A stretch of 64,000 nt of DNA from Acetobacter peroxydans (GCF_006539345.1 NZ_BJMV01000007.1:1-64000); one strand, 5' to 3'; positions 25,028 through 33,448 are shown, numbered from the stretch's first letter. Program-made: numbers and translations. The notes: generated by a model not told the origin, from the sequence alone.

Positions 25028-25447
25028 TCAGGCGGGAACGCTGTTGACGGCTTCCTGATTTTTCTGTTGGCGTGACTTCCTGCGAACAACCTTGCTGACA
25101 GCCTCCTTGAACGCATAGGCATGGTTCCTGAGTTCTGCGAGGTCTTCAGGATTATCCTGGATAACATCCAGTAAGGTGGCAAGGTTCTGGAAGATAACAG
25201 GAAGGGTTGTTATCTGACTTCTGACACGTTCCCTGTTTACGGCTTCACTGGTGACACGCCACCATTCCAGCACCTCTGCTTTTTCCTGCGTGGTGCATTT
25301 ATCCAGAATGGCACTTGAAACCATGGAATAACGGCAGGGGAAAGAGCCAAGGGTTTCCTTGATGGCTCGCTTCTTTTCAGGGCTGTATGTCCAACGACTG
25401 ATTTCCCATTTTGGTGTGCCTTTATTGTTTAATAATCGAAATTGCAT
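25028..25447 (-). CDS. Hypothetical island protein, 139 residues
   Basis: A basic protein with no signal peptide or membrane helix and no family I recognise (starts MQFRLLNNKGTPKWEISRW, ends in a Lys/Arg/Gln-rich tail). Helical predicted content is high in the middle (ITTLPVIFQNLATLLDVIQ). It has the same ribosome site and spacing (AAGGAGATTTTAAT then ATG) as the next gene upstream, pointing to a common origin of their leaders. A role in regulation or replication of the island is possible but unsupported. Confidence 0.6.
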   Translation of the reverse strand: MQFRLLNNKGTPKWEISRWTYSPEKKRAIKETLGSFPCRYSMVSSAILDKCTTQEKAEVLEWWRVTSEAVNRERVRSQITTLPVIFQNLATLLDVIQDNPEDLAELRNHAYAFKEAVSKVVRRKSRQQKNQEAVNSVPA

Positions 25448-25488
25448 ATTAAAATCTCCTTATAAAATAAATAGTCAACATTAATAAA

Positions 25489-25668
25489 TCACTTGAATTT
25501 TTTTCGTCTTGCGAGTTCGTCACGTGAAACCAGAACATTTAAATGCTTTTGTTCTTCAGGTGTGATATTTAAGGTTTTAACCATAAACTCAGCCACGTCC
25601 TGAAACTCATCTTCGGTTTCTGCGTTATTTATCATTTTTGTTAGGGTATCATATAAATGGTCATGCAT
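25489..25668 (-). CDS. Small hypothetical acidic protein, 59 residues
   Basis: The start is set at the ATG 25666-25668, preceded by AAGGAGATTTTAAT; a longer reading from 25752 runs into the end of the upstream gene. The peptide MHDHLYDTLTKMINNAETED continues to a basic end (ELARRKKFK) and is probably helical. It lies between two other small unknown genes of island 2 on the same strand, likely one operon. No known family. Confidence 0.55.
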   Translation of the reverse strand: MHDHLYDTLTKMINNAETEDEFQDVAEFMVKTLNITPEEQKHLNVLVSRDELARRKKFK

Positions 25669-25720
25669 ATTAAAATCTCCTTGTGAATTTTTTCTGTTTG
25701 AATGGTTGGGGGTAAGAAAA

Positions 25721-26152
25721 TCAGCGTTTCTTTTTCTTGATTTCCACGACAACAGGGGCTTTCTGGTGTGGAGCCTTTGGGAGCGTCAAAGTCCTGCGTT
25801 CCGGTTTCTGAGCATCAGTCTGCTGTGTTTTCTGCTCCTGAGCCTTGGCCTTTGCTTTTTTACGCTTTTTGTTTTCCATGGAGTGAGCAGAAAATATCCC
25901 CCCATTAGGGAAAATATTGAACAGCCATTGCTTGTCCGTGCCATCCAGATTGGCCTTGTAAAAAGTCAGTTTGTCATTGCCTACATAGCAATACATCTGC
26001 TTTCCATCATCCAGTGTGACGCAAAAGGTCTTGTCAGACTTGCCACCCTCTGGTGTGGCTTCAAAGAACGCATTGCCTTCGTTCAACACCTTTCGTTCCT
26101 GAAAATTGAGCAGACCAAATGATGTAAATAATGCTTTTTTGGCTTTTGCCAT
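25721..26152 (-). CDS. Hypothetical protein with Lys-rich tail, 143 residues
   Basis: The first 95 residues look like a small globular domain with beta strands (KTFCVTLDDGKQMYCYVGND); the rest is a charged low-complexity tail (KKRKKAKAKAQEQK) suited to binding nucleic acid. No family recognised. AAAGGAGGA is an excellent ribosome site. It is probably the first gene of the three-gene leftward unit ending at 25028. The AT-rich gap upstream (26153-26290) may hold its promoter. Confidence 0.6.
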   Translation of the reverse strand: MAKAKKALFTSFGLLNFQERKVLNEGNAFFEATPEGGKSDKTFCVTLDDGKQMYCYVGNDKLTFYKANLDGTDKQWLFNIFPNGGIFSAHSMENKKRKKAKAKAQEQKTQQTDAQKPERRTLTLPKAPHQKAPVVVEIKKKKR

Positions 26153-26664
26153 AATAGTCCTCCTTTAAATTGTGTTGCTGTATAATTAAATATTAGCATA
26201 ATATTAAACATAAAATCAAGTATAATGTTAATCTATATTTATAAATATCGTATTTTATTATTTATGTTGAATGGTTGTTATGTTTTTTATGGAATGGTCA
26301 ACATGGTTTTCTGTTGACTGATAAGAGAAAAAACACAGCAAGGTTCAACAGGAAATCTGTGCGACTATATGGCAAAAAATCAGGAATGAACAAAATATCC
26401 CGGATATCAGCCACAAACAGATTTGCTGGAATAACCCGGATTGGAAAGCATCGCACATGCTATTCCAATGCGAAATAAGCCACACACAGACAAGAAACAT
26501 CTTCAGGGGGTAGGGATTATATGCCTGAAGGGTAAAACGGTCATGACGTGGTAATTCTGCGCGTTTACCATGGAATGTGTGATTATATGTCTGTCCCTGA
26601 CTCGTTGGTCTTTCCTTACGTCCTTCAGTCTGGCGTTATGTGCGTTTTCTGAGAATTAAGGGGT
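26153..26664. other. Decayed duplicate of the origin/Rep region
   Basis: No gene. The segment 26291-26483 is a roughly 90 percent identical direct repeat of 27953-28146. Further on, 26608-26655 resembles the 3' end of the rep gene (28730-28780), and an imperfect CTTCAGG/CCTGAAG inverted repeat lies between them. The stretch looks like a worn copy of the DNA that adjoins rep. Confidence 0.6.
26291..26483 (+). repeat. 193-bp direct repeat, copy 1
   Basis: Pairs with 27953-28146. It begins GGAATGGTCAAC, contains the GTCAACA palindrome and ends GCGAAATAAGCCAC. The two copies flank the exonuclease-like gene. Confidence 0.85.
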
Positions 26665-27786
26665 TTAAACACGCACAGTTTCTTGCTGTGCAAACTGTTG
26701 CCAACGATGAGCCGGAAAGGGAATAATCTGAGCCGATACGATTATAATTTCTTCAAACTCATCCACCAGTTCCCCTGCTAACTCTCTGCCAATACGAGTG
26801 GCTGAGTTCATATAAAGCTTCATATCCACCCAATGGCACGTCTTCATCCAGCCTGTATCAAGATTAAAAGCCTTGCAGGTGTTCAGAACCATCTGAGCGT
26901 CAAACGCCACATTAAACGCATAGACAGTCCTGCCAGACAGATGTTTGACCACTTCAGGGTAAATCTCCTGCCATGTCGTGATCCCCTGATTCCCCATGGT
27001 GTTAGCACGTGTAAAAATATCTTTTGTCATGTGATGGTGGCCGGTGGCTTCCTTCTGAATGGACACAGAAGGCTGACAGAAACGATTATACACCAGATTA
27101 CCCTTATGGTCGGTAATCGTAATCTGAAGCACCTGGTCATGGTCTTCCCGACCAGTCGTTTCAACATTCAGGACCAGATACGCTTTTGCAGGAATTTTCT
27201 TCTTTTCTGACATAGGACACTGAGCCAGTTTTTCCGGCTTTTCTATCTGTCTCAACAGGGCTTTCAATGCTTTGTCTGTGTCCATACTGGTCATGAGACG
27301 GGAAAAATCATTGTTCCACCATAACATGGAAATTTCTGCGGGTTTCAATCCTTCCCAGATGTCTTTCAGGATGGTCTTCTGAACCTGAGAGAAACAGTTC
27401 CTTAATTGCCCAAGGGCTGGCATCAGCATCCTGTCAAAACCAAAATCCATACGCTTTTTGGTGATGAAGGGCTGAAGATAAGGCTCAACCAGTTGTTCCA
27501 GGACCTGACGTTTATAACCAGCCTTATCTTTGACGTTTCCCGGAACTTCTATGAAGTTTGGAAATAAACCCAGAATGTCATATCCAGTCTCTTCCACTTT
27601 ATCCGCAACAGAAGTTCTTGGCGCATTCACCATGACAAAATCACGGATATAAAAAAATGTGGAACGCCCCACCTTACGTTCATCAGAAAAACAACGCAGG
27701 TAACGCCCTGCCAAGGGACAGGAACGATTATCCGGGATTCTGATGCCTTCAGAGAGCAGGGAAAAAACAGTGCTGTAATTTATCAT
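26665..27786 (-). CDS. DnaQ-like exonuclease-fold protein with altered active site
   Basis: A 373-residue protein. Residues about 200-325 follow the DEDD 3'-5' exonuclease fold: LNVETTG at 206-212 corresponds to motif I, AFNVAFDAQM at 290-299 to motif II, and CHWVDMKLY near 317-324 could be motif III. The first catalytic Asp is replaced by Asn207, while Glu209 and Asp296 remain, so activity may be lost or changed. The first 190 residues are unrelated to known exonucleases and may bind DNA or a partner. The gene lies between two copies of a 193-bp repeat in island 2, next to the replication region. Confidence 0.65.
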   Translation of the reverse strand: MINYSTVFSLLSEGIRIPDNRSCPLAGRYLRCFSDERKVGRSTFFYIRDFVMVNAPRTSVADKVEETGYDILGLFPNFIEVPGNVKDKAGYKRQVLEQLVEPYLQPFITKKRMDFGFDRMLMPALGQLRNCFSQVQKTILKDIWEGLKPAEISMLWWNNDFSRLMTSMDTDKALKALLRQIEKPEKLAQCPMSEKKKIPAKAYLVLNVETTGREDHDQVLQITITDHKGNLVYNRFCQPSVSIQKEATGHHHMTKDIFTRANTMGNQGITTWQEIYPEVVKHLSGRTVYAFNVAFDAQMVLNTCKAFNLDTGWMKTCHWVDMKLYMNSATRIGRELAGELVDEFEEIIIVSAQIIPFPAHRWQQFAQQETVRV

Positions 27787-27952
27787 AATATTACTCCATT
27801 CAATAACTCCTTAAATATACGTTATTTATAAACTATATTTATATTAATTGCAATATTAATATGTATTAAACGAAATAAATACATAAAATAGTTATAATTT
27901 TAAATAAAATAAACAACAGATTTTTGTGTTGTTTCAAATGCGTGTTTTGCGT

Positions 27953-28146
27953 GGAATGGTCAACAGGGTTTTCTGTTGACTAATAAGAGAAAAAACACAG
28001 AAAGGTTCAACAGGAAATCTGTGCGACTATATGGCAAAAATATCAGGAATGAACGAAATACCTCGGATATCAGCCACAAACAGATTTACTGGAATAACCC
28101 GGACGGGAAAGCATCACACATGCTGTTCCAATGCGAAATAAGCCAC
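27953..28146 (+). repeat. 193-bp direct repeat, copy 2
   Basis: Counterpart of 26291-26483. This copy is contiguous with the other origin-like repeats and is probably the original. Confidence 0.85.
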
Positions 28147-28164
28147 GTTGGGAAACAAAACGGA

Positions 28165-28377
28165 CTTTCAGGGAAGATTATACCCTTTGAGGGGAAAATC
28201 TGCATCTACGGTTTATTTATGAAGAAAACCAGAAGTTCACTACACAGAAAAAAAATCTGTAGTGACCTTTGAAACCAGAAACAGATTTTCCAGATGAATC
28301 TGGTGAAACAGATAAAACGCGAAATAAGCCACACACAGACACAAAACGGGAACAAAGGGTATAATCTTCCCTGAAAG
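28165..28377. repeat. Perfect 24-bp inverted repeat enclosing smaller hairpins
   Basis: Arms are 28165-28188 (CTTTCAGGGAAG, then ATTATACCCTTT) and 28354-28377 (its exact reverse complement). Inside are a TCACTACA/TGTAGTGA stem (about 28228-28257) with an A-run loop and CCAGATGAATCTGG. The whole can fold into a cruciform or a long single-stranded hairpin, as at single-strand origins. Confidence 0.75.
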
Positions 28378-28603
28378 GGGAAAAAACGCATCCACGGGTC
28401 AATTTTGAAGATTTACGGGGGATATGGAACGAACCCGATAGACGAAGATTCCATGAAACAGAAAAACGGGGCTGATTTGGTTTGGGAATGGTATGGAAAA
28501 AGAAAAGAACCAAAAGAAAAAGAAAAAAAAGAAGGTTGGGTGGATTTCATAATCCCTAGTTATCCGTCCCCACCTGTCGCACGTCAAAAACAAAACAGGA
28601 ACC

Positions 28604-29965
28604 TTACAAAGTTCCCGATTTTTTCATTCTGTAATAAGTTGCTCTGGAAATATTCAGGGCTTCCCAGGGTTTGGAAACTGACAGATTATTTTCTGCAAGC
28701 CATGCTTCTCTGGTCTGACCTGTTGAGTGGGGTCTTTCCTTGCGTCCTTCTGTTTGTCTCTTGGTGCGTTTTCTGAGCAATCTTTCCTCGTGGTCAATGA
28801 GCACGCTCATATGCTTCATTTCTTCGCGGGTAATGCCTAATTTCTGAATGATGGTCTTTGTGCCAGTCGTGTAGCCCTTGTGTCGCTTTTTGGCTGAATA
28901 GTCATGACCAGCTTTCTTGTAGAGGGTCTGCATGGCGTTGTGCATATGTTTGGCAATATATCCCTCATCAATCACGCCTTCAGCCCATTGCTCCAGATTG
29001 GAGGGAAGATTGTCAGGGTTGGATATCTGAGCCAGAAGAATACCAGCTTCATGGCAGAAAATATCACATTCCCCTTTTCTGACTGGCCCTCTGTAGCGCA
29101 GGAAACCGAGCGTTTTGATGTCATACAGCCCTTTCTTGGCCCATGAGGCCCATCCCTTGAAACCCTGGGCTCCACGTTCATCGGGAACAAGTTCATTGGT
29201 TTTCCTGCGAGCCAGATATTCAACCATGGCTTTTTCACGTCTCTCCTGTCTGGCTATCTTCTGTTTTTTGTAATCCTCGTATTTCTTCGGAAGAACCATG
29301 TCGCACAGGGTCGAGAAGTCATAGAATTGACCTCTGTAATCAAGGAACTCGCATGGATGACGCCTTGGATGCTGGGAGTTCACGCTTCCAGGAATACGAA
29401 AGACACGCGAAAAATCATAGGTGGCCTGGTCTGCTCCCCATGGAATGAATTTTTTTAACAGTTCTCTGTGGGTGGCCTGAAAGCGTCCCTTGCATCGTGC
29501 TGGAACAGGACATTCAAACGTATAATGCAGATAAATGCCCCTGCCGGAACTGAGGATATTGGAAGGACGGGGAATGTTGTTGTCATCGCAGAACTTGAGC
29601 AGGATTTCATAATTTTCCCCAAGATCATGATATTGAATGGTGGGGTTGCTTTCATATTTGTAGCAATCAAGGTCGATACAGATATGGTCAAAAACCGCGA
29701 CAAACTCACCCTTGCGACTGCATTTGTAAAACCAGTTCATGGAGATATAGGAATCTTCAATGTCCTGAGCCATGTCAAAAACGGTTTCGTATTCCGAGAT
29801 ATGGTAAGGTTTGTCCCACCATGTTCTACCTTTTGCATCAGGTTGTTTTAATTTCTGACCAATGATGAAAAACAGATTTGGATTGTAAGGCTTGAACCTT
29901 TTCATCCTCCAATCGTATGGATATCTATCAAGTGCTACTTCAGGTTTTTTAAATGCTATTCCCAT
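28604..29965 (-). CDS. rep: Primase-type replication initiator (AEP fold) with C-terminal HTH
   Basis: About 453 residues from the ATG at 29963-29965, chosen because AAGGAG stands nine bases upstream; an upstream TTG would place that ribosome site inside the coding region. Archaeo-eukaryotic primase hallmarks: motif I hDhD (CIDLD, D98 and D100), motif II SSGRGIYLHY (139-148), motif III region DFSRVFRIPGS (184-194). The C-terminus is a Lys/Arg-rich segment followed by a helix-turn-helix (PWEALNISRATYYRMKKSG). Such proteins start replication of plasmids and mobile elements without host primase. The gene faces the repeat field at 27953-28377, and two small RNA units lie upstream. It suggests that excised island 2 replicates. 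Confidence 0.75.
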   Translation of the reverse strand: MGIAFKKPEVALDRYPYDWRMKRFKPYNPNLFFIIGQKLKQPDAKGRTWWDKPYHISEYETVFDMAQDIEDSYISMNWFYKCSRKGEFVAVFDHICIDLDCYKYESNPTIQYHDLGENYEILLKFCDDNNIPRPSNILSSGRGIYLHYTFECPVPARCKGRFQATHRELLKKFIPWGADQATYDFSRVFRIPGSVNSQHPRRHPCEFLDYRGQFYDFSTLCDMVLPKKYEDYKKQKIARQERREKAMVEYLARRKTNELVPDERGAQGFKGWASWAKKGLYDIKTLGFLRYRGPVRKGECDIFCHEAGILLAQISNPDNLPSNLEQWAEGVIDEGYIAKHMHNAMQTLYKKAGHDYSAKKRHKGYTTGTKTIIQKLGITREEMKHMSVLIDHEERLLRKRTKRQTEGRKERPHSTGQTREAWLAENNLSVSKPWEALNISRATYYRMKKSGTL

Positions 29966-30023
29966 AAAATTTTTCTCCTTCAATCAGGATGAAGAAAAAA
30001 TTACCGAGAACTACATTTTTTAC

Positions 30024-30145
30024 TTGACTAATTCATTTAAATACTACATAATCAAATCATAAAAACAGAGTGTGTGTTTTGTTCTCGGTGGCTTCATCTC
30101 CATCAATTTTGTTAAGGCCGGATGTTTCTCGCATCTGGCTTTTTT
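30024..30145 (+). ncRNA. Candidate small RNA unit 1
   Basis: TTGACT (30024-30029), a 17-bp spacer and CATAAT (30047-30052) form a good sigma70-type promoter. A rho-independent terminator follows: GCCGGATG (30117-30124), CATCTGGC (30132-30139), then six T. A transcript of about 85 nt would start near 30059. No ORF with a ribosome site fits inside. A second unit of the same build follows at 30238. Confidence 0.55.
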
Positions 30146-30237
30146 ATTATTAAAGCATTAATTTCAGATTTATGCAAGTAAAATATAAACCGTATTTGCC
30201 AATACTAAAATACAAAAATATGGAATGAATTTTTTTC

Positions 30238-30352
30238 TTGACAAAATACGCTGAATATTTCACAATAAACTTACTTCGCAAAAGTGGTAATCTTTATGGG
30301 GTTGTTCCCATGAAGATTATGGAAGCCAGATGTTCACGCATCTGGTTTTTTT
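30238..30352 (+). ncRNA. Candidate small RNA unit 2
   Basis: TTGACA (30238-30243), a 17-bp spacer and CACAAT (30261-30266) give a promoter. The transcript would start near 30273. It contains a hairpin (AATCTTTATGGG/CCCATGAAGATT, 30289-30318) and then the terminator CCAGATG (30326-30332), CATCTGG (30339-30345), seven T. The terminator stem is nearly the same as in unit 1 (GATG loop CATC core), so the two are likely duplicates. Their place upstream of rep suggests replication control. Confidence 0.6.
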
Positions 30353-30382
30353 GTGTCCAAATTTCCTGTTAAACTCGCTGTT

Positions 30383-30499
30383 GAGCCATTCCATGCAATA
30401 GCCAGTCTTCCTTGCCTGTTTCCCTGTCATACTGGTTGGACAGGTCTGTTCAACAGGGAAGGAAACATATGGAAGACAACACGAAAACATGGGGCATCA
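30383..30499 (+). repeat. 117-bp duplication, copy 1, with aborted gene start
   Basis: Nearly identical to 31339-31454, including the ribosome site GGGAAGGAAACAT and the first ten codons of the gene at 31424 (MEDNTKTWGI here, MEDSTKTWGI there). In this copy the frame (ATG at 30469) ends after 16 codons. The two copies flank the lipoprotein gene. Confidence 0.85.
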
Positions 30500-30623
30500 T
30501 GCTGAGTTGCAAGAGCTAATTTCACAATTTCGCCATACATAAACGTGATGCAAAAAAAATTTTAATTTTGTTTTTTTTCAGATAGAATAATTCACGAAGA
30601 TTTTAAACTGTGAGAAACGCTTT

Positions 30624-31298
30624 ATGTGCGACTTTAAATTATATAAGAAGTTTCCTATTATTCTACTATTTTTTTTGCTTAGCGCTTGCACCTCCACGCA
30701 CATCCAAAGCCACGTAGAGAGTTTCGGCGCATTTGATACTGTTAATTATGGTGATAAATTATTCATTGCTCCATATCATTCCTCAAAACATCAAGAACTG
30801 GAACAAAATACTTGGGTCGAACTTGCGCAAATTGAAATAAAAAATAAAGGATATACGATTGTTGATGATGCAAAAAATGCTACAATTTTAGCAATCGTCG
30901 GTCTTGATATCGATTCCGGTAAAGATGTTTCTTACACATATAGTATACCACAATTTGGAGTTATCGGAAATTCGGCATCAAACACGTCTGCAACAGCTAC
31001 AACATTTGGTAATATGACGACATATAGTGCCAATACAACATATACCCCACAATATGGGATTGTAGGATACAATAATGGTATAGGGCATGAAACTATCTTT
31101 AATCGGACAGCAGCATTTTATGCTTTCCGAATAATGCATGATGGTAAACCTAAGCTTATTTACAGCAGTCGTCTTTCTTCTAACGGTTCGTGTTCTCTGC
31201 TGTCTACCCTCGCGCCACTACTAATAAAATCCTTGCTGGTAGATTTTCCATTAACCCACTCGGGGACAGTACAGTACAAGTTTGATTCAAATTGCTAA
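30624..31298 (+). CDS. Lipoprotein of unknown function
   Basis: A 224-residue exported lipoprotein: basic start, hydrophobic stretch FPIILLFFLLSAC with lipobox LSAC (Cys at 22), then a mature part with repeated Thr/Asn/Tyr-rich strands (SATATTFGNMTTYSANTTYT). The layout recalls DUF4136-like lipoproteins, but I cannot confirm the family. It is very AT-rich even for island 2 and is bracketed by two copies of a 117-bp sequence, so it looks like a later insertion. A surface lipoprotein on a mobile element could serve in entry exclusion or phage exclusion; that is speculation. Confidence 0.65.
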   Translation: MCDFKLYKKFPIILLFFLLSACTSTHIQSHVESFGAFDTVNYGDKLFIAPYHSSKHQELEQNTWVELAQIEIKNKGYTIVDDAKNATILAIVGLDIDSGKDVSYTYSIPQFGVIGNSASNTSATATTFGNMTTYSANTTYTPQYGIVGYNNGIGHETIFNRTAAFYAFRIMHDGKPKLIYSSRLSSNGSCSLLSTLAPLLIKSLLVDFPLTHSGTVQYKFDSNC

Positions 31299-31338
31299 AT
31301 AATTATGTATTATAGCTTGCTCTTTCGGTTCGATGTTG

Positions 31339-31454
31339 GAGCATTTCATGCAATGGCCAGTCTTCTTTGCATGTTTCCCTGTCATACTGGTTGGACTGGT
31401 CTGTTCAACAGGGAAGGAAACATATGGAAGACAGCACGAAAACATGGGGCATCA
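31339..31454 (+). repeat. 117-bp duplication, copy 2
   Basis: Matches 30383-30499 with a few substitutions. Here it leads into an intact gene. Confidence 0.85.
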
Positions 31455-31744
31455 GGGGTATATCTGCTGATGTCCGGCAAGCAGTCATTACACAAAGCCA
31501 GAAGCAGGGCATGAAAGCCGGAGAATGGCTGACAGTGGCAATTGTGGAAAAAATCAGACAGGACAGAAATGCAGGGAAAGCCCTGGTGGCTACCAATGGG
31601 AAACCTGCTGTCAGTGCTGAGGATGCCTCTGCTGTTCTGGCTTTGCTCGAACGTCTTCAGGGTATGGGGATTGAACCTCCTGACAGAATGAAAAGAAAAG
31701 CGATCACTCTTGTCAGAAGGTGCATGACGCTCACGAAGGCGTGA
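31424..31744 (+). CDS. Small DNA-binding-like protein, 106 residues
   Basis: The start at ATG 31424 has the ribosome site GGGAAGGAAACAT; an upstream ATG at 31367 would add residues not preceded by any such site. The protein reads MEDSTKTWGIRGISADVRQA, then KAGEWLTVAIVEKIRQD, a pattern resembling ribbon-helix-helix proteins (strand, then two helices). The C-terminal half is helical (ASAVLALLERLQGMGI). It may be a regulator of the integrase or of transfer, since it stands between the origin region and the convergent integrase gene. A truncated copy of its start exists at 30469. Confidence 0.6.
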   Translation: MEDSTKTWGIRGISADVRQAVITQSQKQGMKAGEWLTVAIVEKIRQDRNAGKALVATNGKPAVSAEDASAVLALLERLQGMGIEPPDRMKRKAITLVRRCMTLTKA

Positions 31745-31846
31745 TGTAATGGCGCATACCAGACACATGGTGTTTTGATAAGCCATTTTTATGATGAAGA
31801 TTTTGATCCTCCGAAAATATTTAAGATTCAATAAAAAACAAAAATT

Positions 31847-33448
31847 TTAGCATTTTACTTTAGATGTAAAGAGAGACTTTATATCCCAATACTCAGGATA
31901 TTTCACACTTTCTGCAACCTTCTTGAGGTTCACAATATCCACATCATCAAAGTAAACCGTGCTTCCCACTGACTTGTCGGTGCTTTCATGCCCCAGAAAA
32001 TCATCAATCCAGGATTCACGTAAGCCACCCTCGCCATGCTCATGAATGTTCCTGAGTTTGGTCGAGACGTTATGCCGGAAGGAATGGAACACCACGCTCT
32101 TTCCAATGCCCAGACGTGATTTGAATTTGCTGAAGTCCCTCTGAAAGTGAGCGGAACGCTTGTTGTCCTGCCCCTTGAAGTCCAGGTCATGGAACAGGTA
32201 GTGACGTTTCTGGTTCTTGGCTCTTTGGGCAAGGTCGAGCAATCCGGCGTCCTGCAAGGCCGTGCAGATGGGCACGACACGTCTTCCGGCTTCTGTCTTT
32301 GCACTCCATTCCGTCCAGGGTTTGTCTTTCAGGGCAGGATGGTCCTGCACCAGAATGCAGGGAATACCTTGTATCTCCTGAATGTCCTGTGGTCTTAAAC
32401 GGCAAATTTCTTCCAGTCGCATCCCTGTGTAAGACGCAATCCCCACAATCATGGACGCTGTCTTGTGGCTGATGGTGCCAAACTGCCAGGGCTGGCCTGC
32501 AATGGCCTTTAAGTCGCTGTCACTCCAACGCACACGATTGGTTTTGGACTTGGTGTCGAACTGCCAGCCACCTGTGAACACGTTACGATCCACAAGGTCA
32601 CGCAGGAGAAAATGCTTCCAAAGCCCGGAAAGTTTGGTGAAATGGTTTTTGACTGATTTCCCGGAGATACGGGCCAGCTTGCGTTTCTTCGCATCTGCCA
32701 CAAATTCCTGAACTGTCCGGGTGTCATTGCGCTGTTTGCCGTAACTTTCCGGTAGCTGTTCCATCAGGGCTTTGAAATGCCCAACATCTGCCCCGGTATA
32801 ATCCCGCATGGGTTTATCCCCACAGACCTCCAGAAAGCGTTTGAAGGTGCGTTCGTAGGATTTGACCACAGTGGATTTGACTGCGGTGTCCTTGCTTTCC
32901 AGAAAAATTTTAATCGCTTCTGAAAACAGGGGAGAAGGCTTTTCCTTCGGAGCCAGAAAGGCTTTCATGTCCTTAATCTGGCTTTGGATATCAGTCAGGG
33001 CCGGAAGGGTGGCCTTGGTCTTTTTCAGGTCTGTGACAGTGCGCTCCAGCAGATGCACACTTTTACCAGTCAGTGTTCTGGCTTTCTCCAGCTTTTCCAT
33101 CTGTTCCAGACTGTCCATGGAATGCCTGAGTTTCTGATGGTCATATTGCGTCTGGAGTTCTGCAATCCTGTGCTGATAGTCCTGAATAAGCAGGTCAAAG
33201 AGTTCCCGCACGTCTTCAGGTAGTTCATCTCTGATAAAGGTCTCGTCTTCGCTGAGTTCTGTCTTGAGGTGCATTACGGAACAGAACAGCCTTTCGGTCT
33301 CTGCGAAAACTGCACACGCATATGGTTTGGCAACCTCGCGTTTGTTAGTGCCAAGGGAAAGCCATAGCTCCTTTTTGCCCACAATATCACGGATATGTGA
33401 AGGCACGGCCCTGCGGAAATGATACCCGGATTGGAGACGAATCAACAT
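31847..33448 (-). CDS. int: Tyrosine integrase of island 2
   Basis: A 533-residue site-specific recombinase. N-terminal arm and core-binding parts are long (residues 1-300, with a coiled-coil segment near 85-145). The catalytic residues are R344 (TGMRLEE), H455 and R458 (HSFRH), H487 (LGHES) and Y499 (STVYF). All are present, so it should be active. It starts 94 bp from the tRNA-like attachment copy at 33542 and faces away from it, as in the other two islands. It is homologous to the integrase at 44189 (shared YHFRRAVP start and SFRH.VSTKLRN), which explains the use of the same tRNA-Leu target. Confidence 0.93.
   Translation of the reverse strand: MLIRLQSGYHFRRAVPSHIRDIVGKKELWLSLGTNKREVAKPYACAVFAETERLFCSVMHLKTELSEDETFIRDELPEDVRELFDLLIQDYQHRIAELQTQYDHQKLRHSMDSLEQMEKLEKARTLTGKSVHLLERTVTDLKKTKATLPALTDIQSQIKDMKAFLAPKEKPSPLFSEAIKIFLESKDTAVKSTVVKSYERTFKRFLEVCGDKPMRDYTGADVGHFKALMEQLPESYGKQRNDTRTVQEFVADAKKRKLARISGKSVKNHFTKLSGLWKHFLLRDLVDRNVFTGGWQFDTKSKTNRVRWSDSDLKAIAGQPWQFGTISHKTASMIVGIASYTGMRLEEICRLRPQDIQEIQGIPCILVQDHPALKDKPWTEWSAKTEAGRRVVPICTALQDAGLLDLAQRAKNQKRHYLFHDLDFKGQDNKRSAHFQRDFSKFKSRLGIGKSVVFHSFRHNVSTKLRNIHEHGEGGLRESWIDDFLGHESTDKSVGSTVYFDDVDIVNLKKVAESVKYPEYWDIKSLFTSKVKC

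Larger units (their letters stand above)
27787..28603. other. Origin-like repeat field next to rep
   Basis: No gene over about 800 bp. It contains the second 193-bp repeat (27953-28146), a GTCAACA palindrome (27959-27980), and GCGAAATAAGCCAC at 28133 and again at 28319 (a third copy is at 26470). It also has a perfect 24-bp inverted repeat (28165-28188 with 28354-28377) with hairpins between its arms. Lying directly beside a primase-type rep gene, it is the best candidate for the replication origin of island 2. Confidence 0.55.
29966..30623. other. Regulatory region between rep and the lipoprotein gene
   Basis: Holds two tandem promoter-hairpin-terminator units (30024-30145 and 30238-30352) and the first copy of a 117-bp duplication (30383-30499) that includes a truncated gene start. 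The last 100 bp are AT-rich and probably hold the lipoprotein promoter. Confidence 0.6.

Noticed and set aside
28399-28593. Small Phe-rich ORFs in the origin-like region
   Set aside because: They consist of poly-A/T-derived Phe and Lys runs, have no ribosome sites and lie in a repeat field.
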